Source: Apostichopus japonicus (lineage: Eukaryota > Echinodermata > Holothuroidea > Aspidochirotida > Stichopodidae). Taken from it: 64,000 bases of DNA. The position numbers and the translations under genes were made by a program. Positions 35,596 to 46,800 of the stretch are shown here, in pieces (the stretch's first letter is position 1; every line of letters starts with the position of its first letter). The DNA lies in NCBI RefSeq assembly GCF_037975245.1, contig NC_092565.1, forward strand, positions 22,151,499 to 22,215,498. Reading direction: 5' to 3'. Below the pieces are notes generated by a model. The model worked only from the letters and a program-made list of their open reading frames with translations. It was not told the DNA's origin and ran no database searches.

Positions 35596-36117
35596 CTGGC
35601 GACAATCAAGCAACTACATGAACAATGCAGATCATAAATACACGAGCCATATCATACCAACACGAATTTATTCACAGAGTTCTCTGCATGGATACATCAA
35701 CAGTGCCCGTTAAAATAATGAAGACGTCACAGCTAGGAGATTCCACCCAACATTCATTAAATGCGTTATTCAACCCATGCATTGTTCTTTTTCTTTTTGG
35801 TCTCAAAATAAAAAACTTCTCTTATCACTACTGCACTGCAGTGATATCAGAGAACGTGCCTTGGCCTCTTTCACAGCCTGTTACAGCCTACACTCAAGCT
35901 CGCTGGATATGTAGAGACATGCAGTAGCGCCCTACTCATCGAGTAGGTGAGTATGTATGAGCAGCTGTCAATGCATTCACGATCATTAACGATGACTAAG
36001 CATGATCATACACGGCTCCGAAAACTAACCTTAGTTGTTCACCTTAAACACTATAATGTTATAACCCTTTAAGAAAAATGTGAAATAAGAATTAATAAAT
36101 GAAAGAGAAAGCATGAG

Positions 36118-36378
36118 CTATTTATATTCACTTTCGTATTTGTCAATGCAGTCCATTATGGCCTTGTTCTTCGGTATCCAGGGACTGAAGTCTTTTATGA
36201 GGTTGATGTTCATAGGACCGATACAGTCTTTCTCTTCTAGCATAGAGAACAGATCTAAAGAATCTTCAATTTCATCGCAATCCCTAGGTGTTAGTATTTG
36301 CTGGAGACAACAATAGTCCTTATAAGACGCGGGAGCGTCTCCTGTGAAATCAGGCGACTCACGCCGTGCAAGAAGCAC
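36118..36378 (-). CDS. DED-gene terminal exon (half DED)
   Basis: Acceptor CTTTCAG|GTG. 86 residues and a TAG stop (36118-36120). It contains DCDEIEDSLDLFSMLEEKD and NLIKDFSPWIPKNKAIMDC, i.e. DED helices 3 to 6. The helix 1-2 part expected upstream is not evident. Confidence 0.65.
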   Translation of the reverse strand: MLLARRESPDFTGDAPASYKDYCCLQQILTPRDCDEIEDSLDLFSMLEEKDCIGPMNINLIKDFSPWIPKNKAIMDCIDKYESEYK

Positions 36379-38045
36379 CTGAAAGGTGAAGAACAATGGA
36401 ATATCAGCATGAATGACAAAGCAAACGGTATTAGTGACTTAAATAATATGATATTAAAAGTTCGGATTTTTGGTTTAGCTATACAGGTCGTGACTAACGT
36501 CTCCAATCTTGGCAGCGAATGAACTATTGCCTCGGTTGCCTATGGCTTCGGGGCTTGGCCTCTTCTGAATTCCTGGCTTTACGCACGACACTGAATCTTG
36601 GTAGTCCACAAAGTGCGATTGCATTCGTTCCAGAAATTAAGATAGTGGCATACTCGATCCACTTTACCTGGACGGATACAAGTAATACTTTCCTCCATCA
36701 GTCTGCCAACCCGCTTCATGAAAACTCCCCTCATTGTCTGCCTTCAACATGTCCTATTATAACAACTCTGAGATCAGACCTATTTTCTAGCGTCTCAATG
36801 GATGAAAATGTCTCCGAATACCTCTGTTGCATTTTGCGTGTTTACAATCTCTGGTTGATCTCCCACTTTGTCCCATGAATACAATTGAATCAATTTTAAT
36901 TTAGATGCTATTGTTCTTATATTCTGATATTTAAATGTAAAAAAGTCCTCAAGGTTTGTGTATATTTGTTCCAGAAGATAAATTGAGTATAAACTATAAT
37001 CGATTCACCTTACCTAAATGAACTGAAGTAAGAGGCTCCATCTGGCTGCCAACTGACACCCGTTCCATGAAAGATTTCTCTCATTGTTTTACGCAAGCCG
37101 CATCTATGTAACAGTTCCGCGAGTAGTCTTATGGTTGATATCTCGAGTGTTCCATTGGACACCATGTCGTCTAAGATTACATTTACAGTTTTTGCGTTCT
37201 CAACCACATGTCTATCCCTCACCTTTTCATGACATAAATATTTAACATCTTTCAATTTTGACGATTTAAACTTTCGGCAAAATTGAATAATAATGTCAGC
37301 AAACTGTTTCATATTCATTGCTGATTCATGTTGTGTCTCGTGCAGCAGGTTCACTGGTGATATTCCAAAATGGGAACGCGAGGTGTCCACAGACTGGTGC
37401 GACGACGGATTAGCAATTCTATGTTCATTCATCGCGGGTTTCAATCTGAAAAATACAATCAGGCAATACAAGTTTTTCAATACAATAAGTTGAACAATGA
37501 GGGAGGGTTTAAGGATAAATACCTCGATTCAAAGTCAATTACTTCGAATGATTACCTAGATGCTGTATAACAATAGAAGACCCTAAATAAGACAATAAGC
37601 CTTGTTGTAGTCTATATACACTCTGACTGAAAATCTCACTATCGGATGGGATCGAACTTATCTCTTCCTTGTAATAAACCTGGTTGTATGGTGTACAGCA
37701 CGCAGTACATGCTTTGAGAAGCATGATATCGACAATTTGCTTGCAAATACGGAAATGCGAATGGTAGACATTACCACATGTTACCAACATGTTTCAATGT
37801 AAAGATGTTAATTCTAATGGGACTACTACTTATAATCGGCGCCGAGTGACCGAATAATGACGAACACTCTGTAATCTAAGTTTGGGGTAAGGCCAGCTTT
37901 AATTACAAAGAATGGTCATATTCAACTTCTGAAAACAAAATCAACATGTGCAACTTTACCTTTCTTTATATTCCGTCCTCTTGATAAAAGTTAAACTCGT
38001 TTAGTAACTAGCCTGGCAAATGCTCATCCAACTCTCCAGCGTGAA
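36118..38045 (-). CDS. Tandem-DED adaptor-like gene (partly resolved)
   Basis: On the minus strand: a TATA box (38071-38078), a likely untranslated first exon ending in GAAAG|GTAAAG (37960), an exon 37445-37014 with the start ATG at 37432-37430, and a terminal exon 36378-36118. The first coding exon encodes a full death effector domain, with FADIIIQFCRKFKSSKLKDV, YLCHEKVRDR and LLAELLHRCGL. The terminal exon encodes the second half of another (SLDLFSMLEEKDCIGPMNIN, IDKYESEYK). Tandem DEDs occur in caspase-8, c-FLIP and related adaptors that bind FADD. No caspase domain follows. The two coding exons do not join in phase (2 against 0), so an exon is missing from this model or the gene is broken. 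Confidence 0.6.
36668..36880 (-). pseudogene. Decayed duplicate of the first DED exon
   Basis: On the minus strand this aligns by eye with the second half of the exon at 37014-37445. Shared blocks are CACGCAAAAT / AACGCAAAAAC, GGAGACAT / GACGACAT, ACAATGAG, TTTCATG and TTGGCAG, ending in a donor TCCAG|GTAAAG like the TTTAG|GTAAGG of the intact exon. Stops (TAATAG, TGA) interrupt the aligned frame. It lies between the two coding DED exons, so it looks like a tandem exon duplication that lost coding ability. Confidence 0.6.
37014..37445 (-). CDS. DED-gene exon with start codon and first DED
   Basis: Acceptor TTTTTCAG|ATTG at 37446. ATG at 37430-37432 gives about 139 residues. The donor is TTTAG|GTAAGG. 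The DED spans about residues 48-130. The N-terminal 47 residues (MNEHRIANPSSHQS...) are low in features. The domain call rests on the spacing of hydrophobic positions and the L-K-x-V/L-K-Y/F-L-C core of DED helix 2. Confidence 0.68.
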
Positions 38046-38070
38046 AGTGACGATGAATCGATGAACTTGC

Positions 38071-38078
38071 CTTTTATA
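38071..38078 (-). promoter_or_regulatory. TATA box
   Basis: TATAAAAG on the minus strand, placing a start site near 38045. It lies at the left edge of the 0.78-kb tandem duplication. Confidence 0.5.
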
Positions 38079-38084
38079 CTTTGG

Positions 38085-38861
38085 CTGCGGGGGGAATCAA
38101 CGCGCTTGTTCTACATTCCTACATTCTACATTCTAGGCATTTACCTCCGCTAGTCATGGTAAACCATATCACAGCGCTTTCAGACGTTATATTACCCCTG
38201 GTAAATGATAACCTGTCCCAGAGACCAGCAGTTATATACTGCGCCCAATGATAAGTCGCTCACAGGTACCCATTTAACCACTTGGTGGAGGAAGGCAAGT
38301 GATATAAAGCATTTTGCCCAAGGACACAACGTAATGAACTAGGCAGGAATCGAGTCAGCAATCCTTGGATCACGAGTCACGCCTAAGCCAATTGGCCACC
38401 ACGCTCCCACCCATAGATAGACTCGCTTCTGTAACCTTTACATTATCGGTAAAAAAACGGATTGTCGGTAGATATTCCGGGATCATCGTCAGTCGGTACT
38501 CACTGACACAAGACTTAAGTCAATCCACCTGCTACAGGTTGGTTGGATGATGAACTAAACTCATGGTTTGGAAGTCAGTCAGTACTGACACAAGACATAC
38601 TACGGATTCTATACAAGAAGTAATCTCCTGTATAACCTCTCGCTCACATGCATCCTGCCGACCAGAAAGTCAGTGGCGTCCACCACCAGCACTATTGTCA
38701 AAAGACCTATCCTGAATGGCGCTGTGGCCCAGAGATCGATCAGAAGACAGTACCAATGAGAGACTACAGGAGCATGGGCGTGTACGTATCGTACAGAGGC
38801 AACAAGAAAGACAATGTTTCCGAGCAAAGATTAACGTACCTTCCGAGCAAAGATTAACGTG
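38085..38861. repeat. Tandem duplication, copy A (777 bp)
   Basis: Starts CTGCGGGGGGAATC. Near-identical to the following copy B. Internal landmarks (ATGCATCCTGCCGACC, CAGTCAGTACTGACACAAGA) recur at a spacing of 774 bp. It contains a block AAGCCAATTGGCCACCACGC that looks like a dispersed element tail. No coding function is recognised for the 61-111-codon ORFs on either strand. Confidence 0.88.
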
Positions 38862-39610
38862 TCTGCGGGGGGAATCGACGCGCTTGTTCTAAAGGCATTT
38901 ACCTCCGCTAGTCATGGTAAACCACATCACAGCGCTTACAGACGTTATATTACCTGCTGGTCTCTGGGACAGGTTAATGATAACCTGTCCCAGAGACCAG
39001 CAGTTATGTACTGCGCCCAATGACAAGTCACTCACAGGTACCCATTTAACCACTTGGTGGAGGAAGGCAAGTGATATAAAGCATCTTGCCCAAGGATACA
39101 ACGTAATGAACTAGGCAGGAATCTAGTCAGCAATCCTTGGATCACGAGTCACGCCTTAGCCAATTGGCCACCACCACGCTCCCACCCATAGATAGACTCG
39201 CTTCTGTAACCTTTACATTATCGGTAAAAAACGGATTGTCGGTAGATATTCCGGGATCATCGTCAGTCGGTACTCACTGACACAAGACTTAAGTCAATCC
39301 ACCTGCTACAGGTTGGTTGGATGATGAACTAAACTCATGGTTTGGAAGTCAGTCAGTACTGACACAAGACATACTACGGATTCTATACAAGAAGTAATCT
39401 CCTGTATAACCTCTCGCTCACATGCATCCTGCCGACCAGAAAGTCAGTGGCGTCCACCACCAGCACTATTGTCAAAAGACCTATCCTGAATGGCGCTGTG
39501 GCCCAGAGATCGATCAGAAGACAGTACCAATGAGAGACTACAGGAGCATAGGCGTGTACGTATCGTACAGAGGCAACAAGAAAGACAATGTTTCCGAACA
39601 AATATTAACG
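38862..39610. repeat. Tandem duplication, copy B
   Basis: Copy of 38085-38861 that additionally keeps both arms of a perfect hairpin (38954-39003), of which copy A keeps only the right arm. Similarity ends near AATATTAACGTACC. Confidence 0.88.
38954..39003. repeat. Perfect 23-bp inverted repeat with 4-nt loop
   Basis: The arms CTGCTGGTCTCTGGGACAGG-TTA and its exact complement are separated by ATGA. In copy A the left arm is replaced by CCCTGGTAA. Confidence 0.95.
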
Positions 39611-39956
39611 TACCTGGCCGTACGACTAACTCAGTTCTATAGCTCATTACCGTGGGTGCAATGGAAGCAAGTTTTTGATAACTATTTACTTGCTGCGGAG
39701 GTGATGCCTACACTCCTGCCCGAAACAAGCCTTATTACTGCATCATTTGGGAACTGAGGGGCAAAGAATATATTACTCTCTGCACCAAGCTAGTACTAAA
39801 ACAGCTTCTATAATCGCCCGAGTACTAGTACTGATACAGGCACAGCTAGTGTTATTAATGCATTCGACTTAGCTGTCGCAATTTTTTATGACTATTTCGT
39901 GCTGGATACTAATATCGTGGCAGAACGCTATCGGTTTCGGCAGCTTTGTCCTTATG
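39611..39956. other. Non-coding spacer
   Basis: Nothing recognised between the two tandem duplications. Confidence 0.5.
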
Positions 39957-41758
39957 GTTAATCGTTAATTTGGCTCTCCGTGTAAGGAACACGTACAAGG
40001 CTAAAAACGCGCGCTAAAAATGCGCGGGAAACTAAGATTTAAATTGGAAGTGAGCCAAGTTTCTACATATTTGATATGCAATGAATGTCCTTAGTAAGTT
40101 AATTTGGCTCTCCGTGTAAGGAACCCTATAGGCTATAAACGCACAAAGATAACCGGTCTGTGATTCAACTTACATCACCATACGACATCATATTAATAGT
40201 GAAATGTTTTAGAATTTCAATCAGCACGAATTGACTATTTACCCCGTCGATTCCTGTGGGGGGAGGGGGCGGGACTATATTCGGAGGGGGGCAAAGATTC
40301 GCCGGTGGCGTGTGCAAAACTGCGCGGGGAAGCTAAGATTTAAAATTGGAAGTGAGCCAAGTTCCTACATATTTGATATGCAATGAATAAGCTTAGTAAG
40401 TAAATCGTTAATTTGGCTCTCCGTGTAACGAACACTATGCTATTAACATACAGAGATAACCGGTCTGTGATTCAACAACATCACCATACGACATAACAGT
40501 GAAATGTTTTAGAATTTCAATCAGTACGAATTGACTATTTACCCCGTCGATATGGGATGGGGGGGGGTGGTGGTGGAGGGGGTTTTGACGGATGTACACG
40601 CCTTAATCCACGCCTGGTGAATAATGCAGGACTTAAAACACGAGAATTAACTCATGTTTGCACTCAGTTTGATATAAGATTCGTAACCGCTTTACAGCAT
40701 ATAGGCTAACATCAAGAGGCTGCACAAAATGTCCATCATAAACATGTTGGAAATTAATTAAATATAGATATATCAAAATCTTATACAATAGTCATAAGTT
40801 GTTAAAGCAGGCCTAAATTGATGTGGTTAGTTTTTACGCAGTAAAGTTTAGTAGACTTTGTACTTGCATGGTAAGGCCATGACAGCATTGTCTAAAATTG
40901 ACTCATTCTTCATTATGATATCAGCACTAAATTGAAGCAGTGGATAGACAGACCGTTCACTTTACTTTTGTTAGCAATTGCTTTGTATTTGCTTTCACTA
41001 TACTAACCTAACATATGAACTTTAAAACATCGGCGCCGAATTACAGAACGAATACTACATTTTTTAAGGCTAAGCCTTGTGTAAGGTGTTAGGCGTAACT
41101 TAGTGGGTTGAATAGTATTAGCTCTAATCATTCGAACTATGATCTTATTTGAAACTTGTGGAGACAATCGTAGTGTGAAACTTGCCTTTCTTCTATTCCA
41201 TGCACATGGTAACTCAGCGAGTTTACCCATCTTCACTCAACCTATAGCCAGCATGGAAATGACGAACTCGACGAAATGCATGTCTTGTTCCTCGACGTCG
41301 TCCATCCATTTGAAGTCGACTTGACAAAATTGATTGAGGTAGGTAGCGTCCGAAATATATGAAATGCATATTGTCACATGCATTGCGAGTCCTGTTGATT
41401 TCTTCTGAAAGACACATAATATAGGTGCACAACATTATACACTGGGCAATGTTACTTTGAAAGACAGTGTTCAGGCAGCAGCTAGAAATTCTGTTTGACT
41501 GGCGGCAAGTATAAAGGAAAGTGAAACATATTTGTGGTTGTTGTATTCAAAGTAACATCATCGAATGGCATGCACAATCATATTTTTTTCCGGGAATATC
41601 CCCTACCGCGCAATAAATCCACGAATGGGGAAATCCATATTCTATAAACGGCCCGTTGTCGGAGAATTAAATGCTGTTGTATGCGCTGACTGAGGAAACG
41701 TTGCGATTTTCACTCTACGAAATTGCTATGAGAGCACTGCACACTGTGCTGTGTACAG
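39957..41758. repeat. Tandem-repeat cluster, first unit
   Basis: Begins with three partial units that share TTAATTTGGCTCTCCGTGTA, AAAGATAACCGGTCTGTGAT and GACTATTTACCCCGTCGAT (from about 39960, 40100 and 40410). From 40405 it is nearly identical to 43930-45288 over about 1.35 kb. Includes G-rich stretches near 40255-40300 and 40556-40585. The unit is cut at 41758 by a transposon and resumes at 43702-43765. Confidence 0.88.
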
Positions 41759-43701
41759 CAGTGGCGGAGATTTCTTGTCAGAAGTGGGAGGGTTGCAGGC
41801 CATTGATGAAATAAAAAGTCATAACTGCTGGCTCACTATCTAAGTGGAGCGCCACCATAAGTTGCCGCGAAGTGCACAAGAATTTTTTAGCAAATATTGC
41901 CTCCCAGATTGCAGTAAATTGCACTGCCCAGGCCTTAAAAAGCTGCATTTAACCAGGGGCGTATGCAGGATTTTCTAACCCGGGGGGGGGGGGCGCATAT
42001 TACTATCTAAGCGGAGTGCCACCATTGGTTGGCGCACAGCGTACAAGCAAATTTCTGATTTTGGTACCCCCAGATCACCGGAAATGGCACTTCTCTGGCT
42101 TGAAACTGACCAACCATATGTACACTTTTGCCTGAGAACCAAGTTTTTTCCAAATACTTTTTTTTCTCATCTATAACCTTTTTGAAGATTGTCACCAGTC
42201 ACACATCATGTTCGACTTCATCACATATCCTGTGGATCATTGCTTTTGTAGGTGATTCTTCATCGCGGCCCACAATATCCGTCAGCCCCACTGTTCAGAA
42301 TTTGAAAGTTTACAATTCTCGTGAATAAATTCACTTCAAAACATACCCATAATGTTGCACAAAATATCATCTATGGACAACCGATATAGAAAAACCTCCT
42401 TTAACAGACGGGTCAAAATTGCACGAGTATGATGAAGTATGATGAAGAATGTTGATTAGGGAATTTTCGAAAATTCAGACGGCTACTAAAAAATTTTCGT
42501 TGAAGGAAATAAAAATATACCAGATATTTCCGAAACCGAACACTACACACATCGACAGTTTTGAGCATGGGCGCAGATCAGTCTTGGATAATGGTGGGGA
42601 CGCGTGTCTGTTCTATGACACTAAGCGGAGCACGACCATGGGTTCGCGCGTAGCGTACGATTTTTTTGGGCAAATATACCTCCCAGATCGCCGGAAATAA
42701 CACTTCCCAGTCCTAATGATGCTCCTAAACCTCCTTAAGTTTTAGATCTCATGGCTTAGACATTTAGTTTGGAGAAATACATGGGCGTCTGCAGAAAGAA
42801 AATCAGGGGACAAATAATCCAAGTAGACTTTTGTATATACGATGGGTCTGGGGTCCTCTCCCAGAAAACAAATATAGACTGCCGCAAATGCGATTTCCGT
42901 CCTACATTTAACAACTGTGGATAAAATACAATTAAAATGAGAACTGCCGCATGTCATTTGCACAATGCTGGATCAAACTGCGCCAAAGTTCAATACAAGG
43001 GAACTTGAAATGCAGCTATTGGTCAAGACAAATTGGTGGGGACACGGAATATCATGTCCCCACTACTGAAAAAGTTGGTTGGGACGCGTCCCGCTGTCCT
43101 CACCAGGATCTGTGCCCATGGTTTGGAGGCTGTTTATCGTGGAACGCCATTTTCATGCTCACTGATATGATGTGATATCTGCTGTTTGCTTTACAAATTC
43201 GAATAATTTTGTCACTGTTCCTCTTTCTCTTCCCGTTTTCTTGCCGTATTTTCTACTCCAACCTTTTCTCCTTTTCTCTCTTTCTTCTTTTCTTTTCCTT
43301 CCTTCACCTCGTTGAAGTTGGCAAGTGTATACAGATCCAAAGCTATTCAACAGCAACAAAACGTTATTTTGTGTATATCTGTTGTGGGGTGAAGTTAGCG
43401 CTATGAGCTACAAGTTCCAATGCGCAAGGTGGGGGAAAGGGGCTAGAAATAATGTGTGGGTCAATTCTAACTCGGTTTTCGGTCGTTAATTGTTGATGTA
43501 GCCTACCAGGTAAAAGGTTGAAATGACTTTAACAATTTCAAATTTAATAATTTGATTTATTATGCCATTTGGAGCACATAACATAGGCTATAACAGAACA
43601 TTACTGGCAAAAACTAGGGGGTTGATTGTGTGGGCCAACCCCCCTCTTCAAAAAGTGGGGGGGGTAAAACCCCCCCAACCCCCCCTGTTTCTCCGCCACT
43701 G
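41759..43701. mobile_element. hAT-like non-autonomous transposon
   Basis: Termini CAGTGGCGGAG and, inverted, CTCCGCCACTG. An 8-bp target duplication GTGTACAG lies on each side (41751-41758, 43702-43709), as in hAT elements. 1943 bp with no transposase ORF. The interior holds repeated AAGCGGAG-x-CACCAT blocks (about 41850, 42007, 42624) and the segment related to FNTA intron 1. The unoccupied site is preserved in the second tandem unit near 45281-45290. Confidence 0.88.
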
Positions 43702-45345
43702 GTGTACAGAAGCGTTTTTCCACAACAGAAACGCTTTTACACAACAGATGCGCTTTTCCACAACAGCTATGTCCTTAGTAAGTTAATCGTTCATTTGGCT
43801 CTCCGTGTAAGGAACACGTACTAGGCTAAAAACGCGCGCTAAAAATGCGCGGGAAACTAAGATTTAAATTGGAAGTGAGCCAAGTTCCTACATATTTGAT
43901 ATGCAATGAATATGCTTAGTAAGTAAATCGTTAATTTGGCTCTCCGTGTAACGAATACTAGGCTATTAACATACAGAGATAACCGGTCTGTGATTCAACA
44001 ACATCACCATACGACATAACTTAGTGAAATGTTTTAGAATTTCAATCAGCACGAATTGACTATTTACCCCGTCGATATGGGATGGGGGGGGGTGGTGGTG
44101 GAGGGGGTTTTGACGGATGTACACGCCTTAATCCACGCCTGGTGAATAATGCAGGACTTAAAACACGAGAATTAACTCATGTTTGCACTCAGTTTGATAT
44201 AAGATTCGTAACCGCTTTAAAGCATATAGGCTAACATCAAGAGGCTGCACAAAATGTCCATCGTAAACATGTTGGAAATTAATTAAATAAAAATATATGA
44301 AAATCCTATACAATAGTCATAAGTTGTTAAAGCAGGCCTAAATTGATGTGGTTAGTTTTTACGCAGTAAAGTTTAGTAGACTTTGTACTTGCATGGTAAG
44401 GCCATGACAGCATTGTCTAAAATTGACTCATTCTTCATTATGATATCAGCACTAAATTGAAGCAGTGGATAGACAGACCGTTCACTTTACTTTTGTTAGC
44501 AATTGCTTTGTATTTGCTTTCAATAGGACTATACTAACCTAACATATGAACTTTAAAACATCGGCGCCGAATTACAGAACGAATACTACATTTTTTAAGG
44601 CTAAGCCTTGTGTAAGGTGTTAGGCGTAACTTAGTGGGTTGAATTGTATTAGCTCTAATCATTCGAACTATGATCTTATTTGAAACTTGTGGAGACAATC
44701 GTAGTGTGAAACTTGCCTTTCTTCTATTCCATGCACATGGTAACTCAGCGAGTTTACCCATCTTCACTCAACCTATAGCCAGCATGGAAATGACGAACTC
44801 GACGAAATGCATGTCTTGTTCCTCGACGTCGTCCATCCATTTGAAGTCGACTTGACAAAATTGATTGAGGTAGGTAGCGTCCGAAATATATGAAATGCAT
44901 ATTGTCACATGCATTGCGAGTCCTGTTGATTTCTTCTGAAAGACACATAATATAGGGGCACAACATTATACACTGGGCAATGTTACTTTGAAAGACAGTG
45001 TTCAGGCAGCAGCTAGAAATTCTGTTTGACTGGCGGCAAGTATAAAGGAAAGTGAAACATATTTGTGGTTGTTGTATTCAAAGTAACATCATCGAATGGC
45101 ATGCACAACCATATTTTTTTCCGGGAATATCCCCTACCGCGCAATAAATCCACGAATGGGGAAATCCATATTCTATAAACGGCCCGTTGTCGGAGAATTA
45201 AATGCTGTTGTATGCGCTGACTGAGGAAACGTTGCGATTTTCACTCTCCGAAATTGCTATGAGAGCACTGCACACTGTGCTGTGTACAGAAGCGTTTTTC
45301 CACAACAGAAACGCTTTTACACAACAGAAGCGCTTTTCCACAACA
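43702..45345. repeat. End of first tandem unit and complete second unit (43766-45345)
   Basis: 43702-43765 completes unit one with two to three copies of a 17-bp TTTCCACAACAGAAGCGCT motif. Unit two runs from CTATGTCCTTAGTAAG (43766) to the same motif array at 45290-45345. Both strands carry ORFs of 60-77 codons that are almost identical to those of unit one, but the conservation is explained by recent duplication. Confidence 0.88.
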
Positions 45346-45594
45346 GCTATGTCCTTAGTAAGTTAATCGTTCATTTGGCTCTCCGTGTAAGGAACACGTA
45401 CTAGGCTATAAACGCACAAAGATAACCGGTCTGTGATTCAACTTACATCACCATACGACATCATATTAATAGTGAAATGATTTAGAATTTCAATCAGCAC
45501 GAATTGACTATTTACCCCGTCGATTCCTGTGGGGGAGGGGGCGGGCATTAGATTCGCCGGTGGCGTGTGCAAAAATGCGCGGGAAACTAAGCAT
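45346..45594. repeat. Third tandem unit, truncated
   Basis: Restarts at CTATGTCCTTAGTAAG and is cut after GCGCGGGAAACTAA, where LINE sequence begins. Confidence 0.82.
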
Positions 45595-46733
45595 GGTCAC
45601 TGTTAACGTATAAACTTCTGGTACCTTCCCGAGGGGGAGTCCGTCAGGGTTGTCCCTAGCTCTCCCCGTTGTTGTATGTTCTCTTCAGCGAAACGCTCAG
45701 TACAGTACCTCGCTGGACAGATGCGTGGGTTTTCGACTATTCAATGTACCGGGTGGGGCCAGAGTTAAATGCGAGCAATATGCCGACGACGTCACTTGTA
45801 TTGTGTCGAACCTCGCCTCCTTCAAGCCTTTATCGAAGGTTTTGGCCACCTTCCAAGAAGCTACTAGTGCCAGACTTAACAAGACCAAAGGGCTGCGTTT
45901 AGTAGGTTGGCGCGGCCAATCCCTCCCATTCGATGTTACTTGGTCAAATGTCATGATCAGGGTGAATGACATCTGGCTAGGTTATGGTGCCCCGGAGGCC
46001 ACCACTTGGGCCGAGAAGGCTGATCAGGTGGAGGCAAGGCTCGACACATTCAGTCGGAATTGGCTCTTCCTCCCTGGGAAGGTTACAGTTGTTAATCGTT
46101 TTATTGTTCCTCTCATCATCATTTTTTATGTGAAAGTGCAAACCAAACCTTGTCAAAAGCACCGTTCTGTAAAAGACCCCCTTGAGCGGTGGGCATGGTT
46201 TGGTCCACCTACCATCTAAACTACGCTTTCTCCTTTTGAAAGGTTTTTTCGTTGCGTTTGAGAATCCCTCGTTTGCCTTTTTGGTTAGGTTCTGGGGTGG
46301 GTTTCTTTTTCGCCACAATTGGCCCGGATCCTTTTCCAATAACCGGCCAAAGGCCACACGCCCTTCGGGGATGTCCGGATGTATACTCGGATTGGCGACT
46401 CACTTCGTAGAATCAAAGAGGAGGGTGTGCCAGATGTTCTGCTGAACGTGGCCCCCTCTGTATTATGTTCAATGCTCGCGCCTGTGTGCCCGTCGGCTTG
46501 CCATACCGCCATCTCTCCAGATGTGTGGCGGTCTGTGTGTTGTAAGTCACTAAATAGCCGTCTCCGGGACTTGGCGAAGAGGATTGCACATGGGGGCAGT
46601 CATCACTAACCATTTTCGCCTAGTCAGGTGGCGATTAGTGATGGGATTTGTCCCCATGTGGGCTGTAAAGCCATCGAGACTATGCAACACCTTTTGCTGG
46701 AGTGTCCCTTTGTCCGGTTGGTGTGGGAATGAT
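45595..46733 (+). pseudogene. L1/Tx1-type LINE fragment, second copy
   Basis: Homologous to 15322-16516. The frame 45650-46219 carries the intact active-site block QYADDVTC, then LVGWRGQSLPF, YGAPEATTWAEKADQVEARL and LPGKVTVVNRFIVPL. It then breaks. The C-terminal block (RIGDSLRRIKEEG, HLLLECPFVRLVWE) follows in other frames. It starts abruptly where homology to the other copy begins mid-RT, so its 5' part is missing. Confidence 0.85.
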
Positions 46734-46800
46734 AGTTTCACGCCGTTATTTGTGTTATTGGTTGTTATTGTTGTGTTATTGGTTATTAGTGTTATTGGTT

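Noticed and set aside
35625-35927. 100-codon ORF after the LTR-like segment, as a gag candidate
   Set aside because: It lacks the Gag conserved region and zinc knuckles and does not resemble the Gag of the intact Mag-type element.
38300-38410. tRNA-like or SINE-like block (GGATCACGAGTCACGCC, GCCAATTGGCCACC), also in copy B
   Set aside because: No box A plus box B or cloverleaf could be read. It may be a dispersed repeat tail, but there is not enough to name it.
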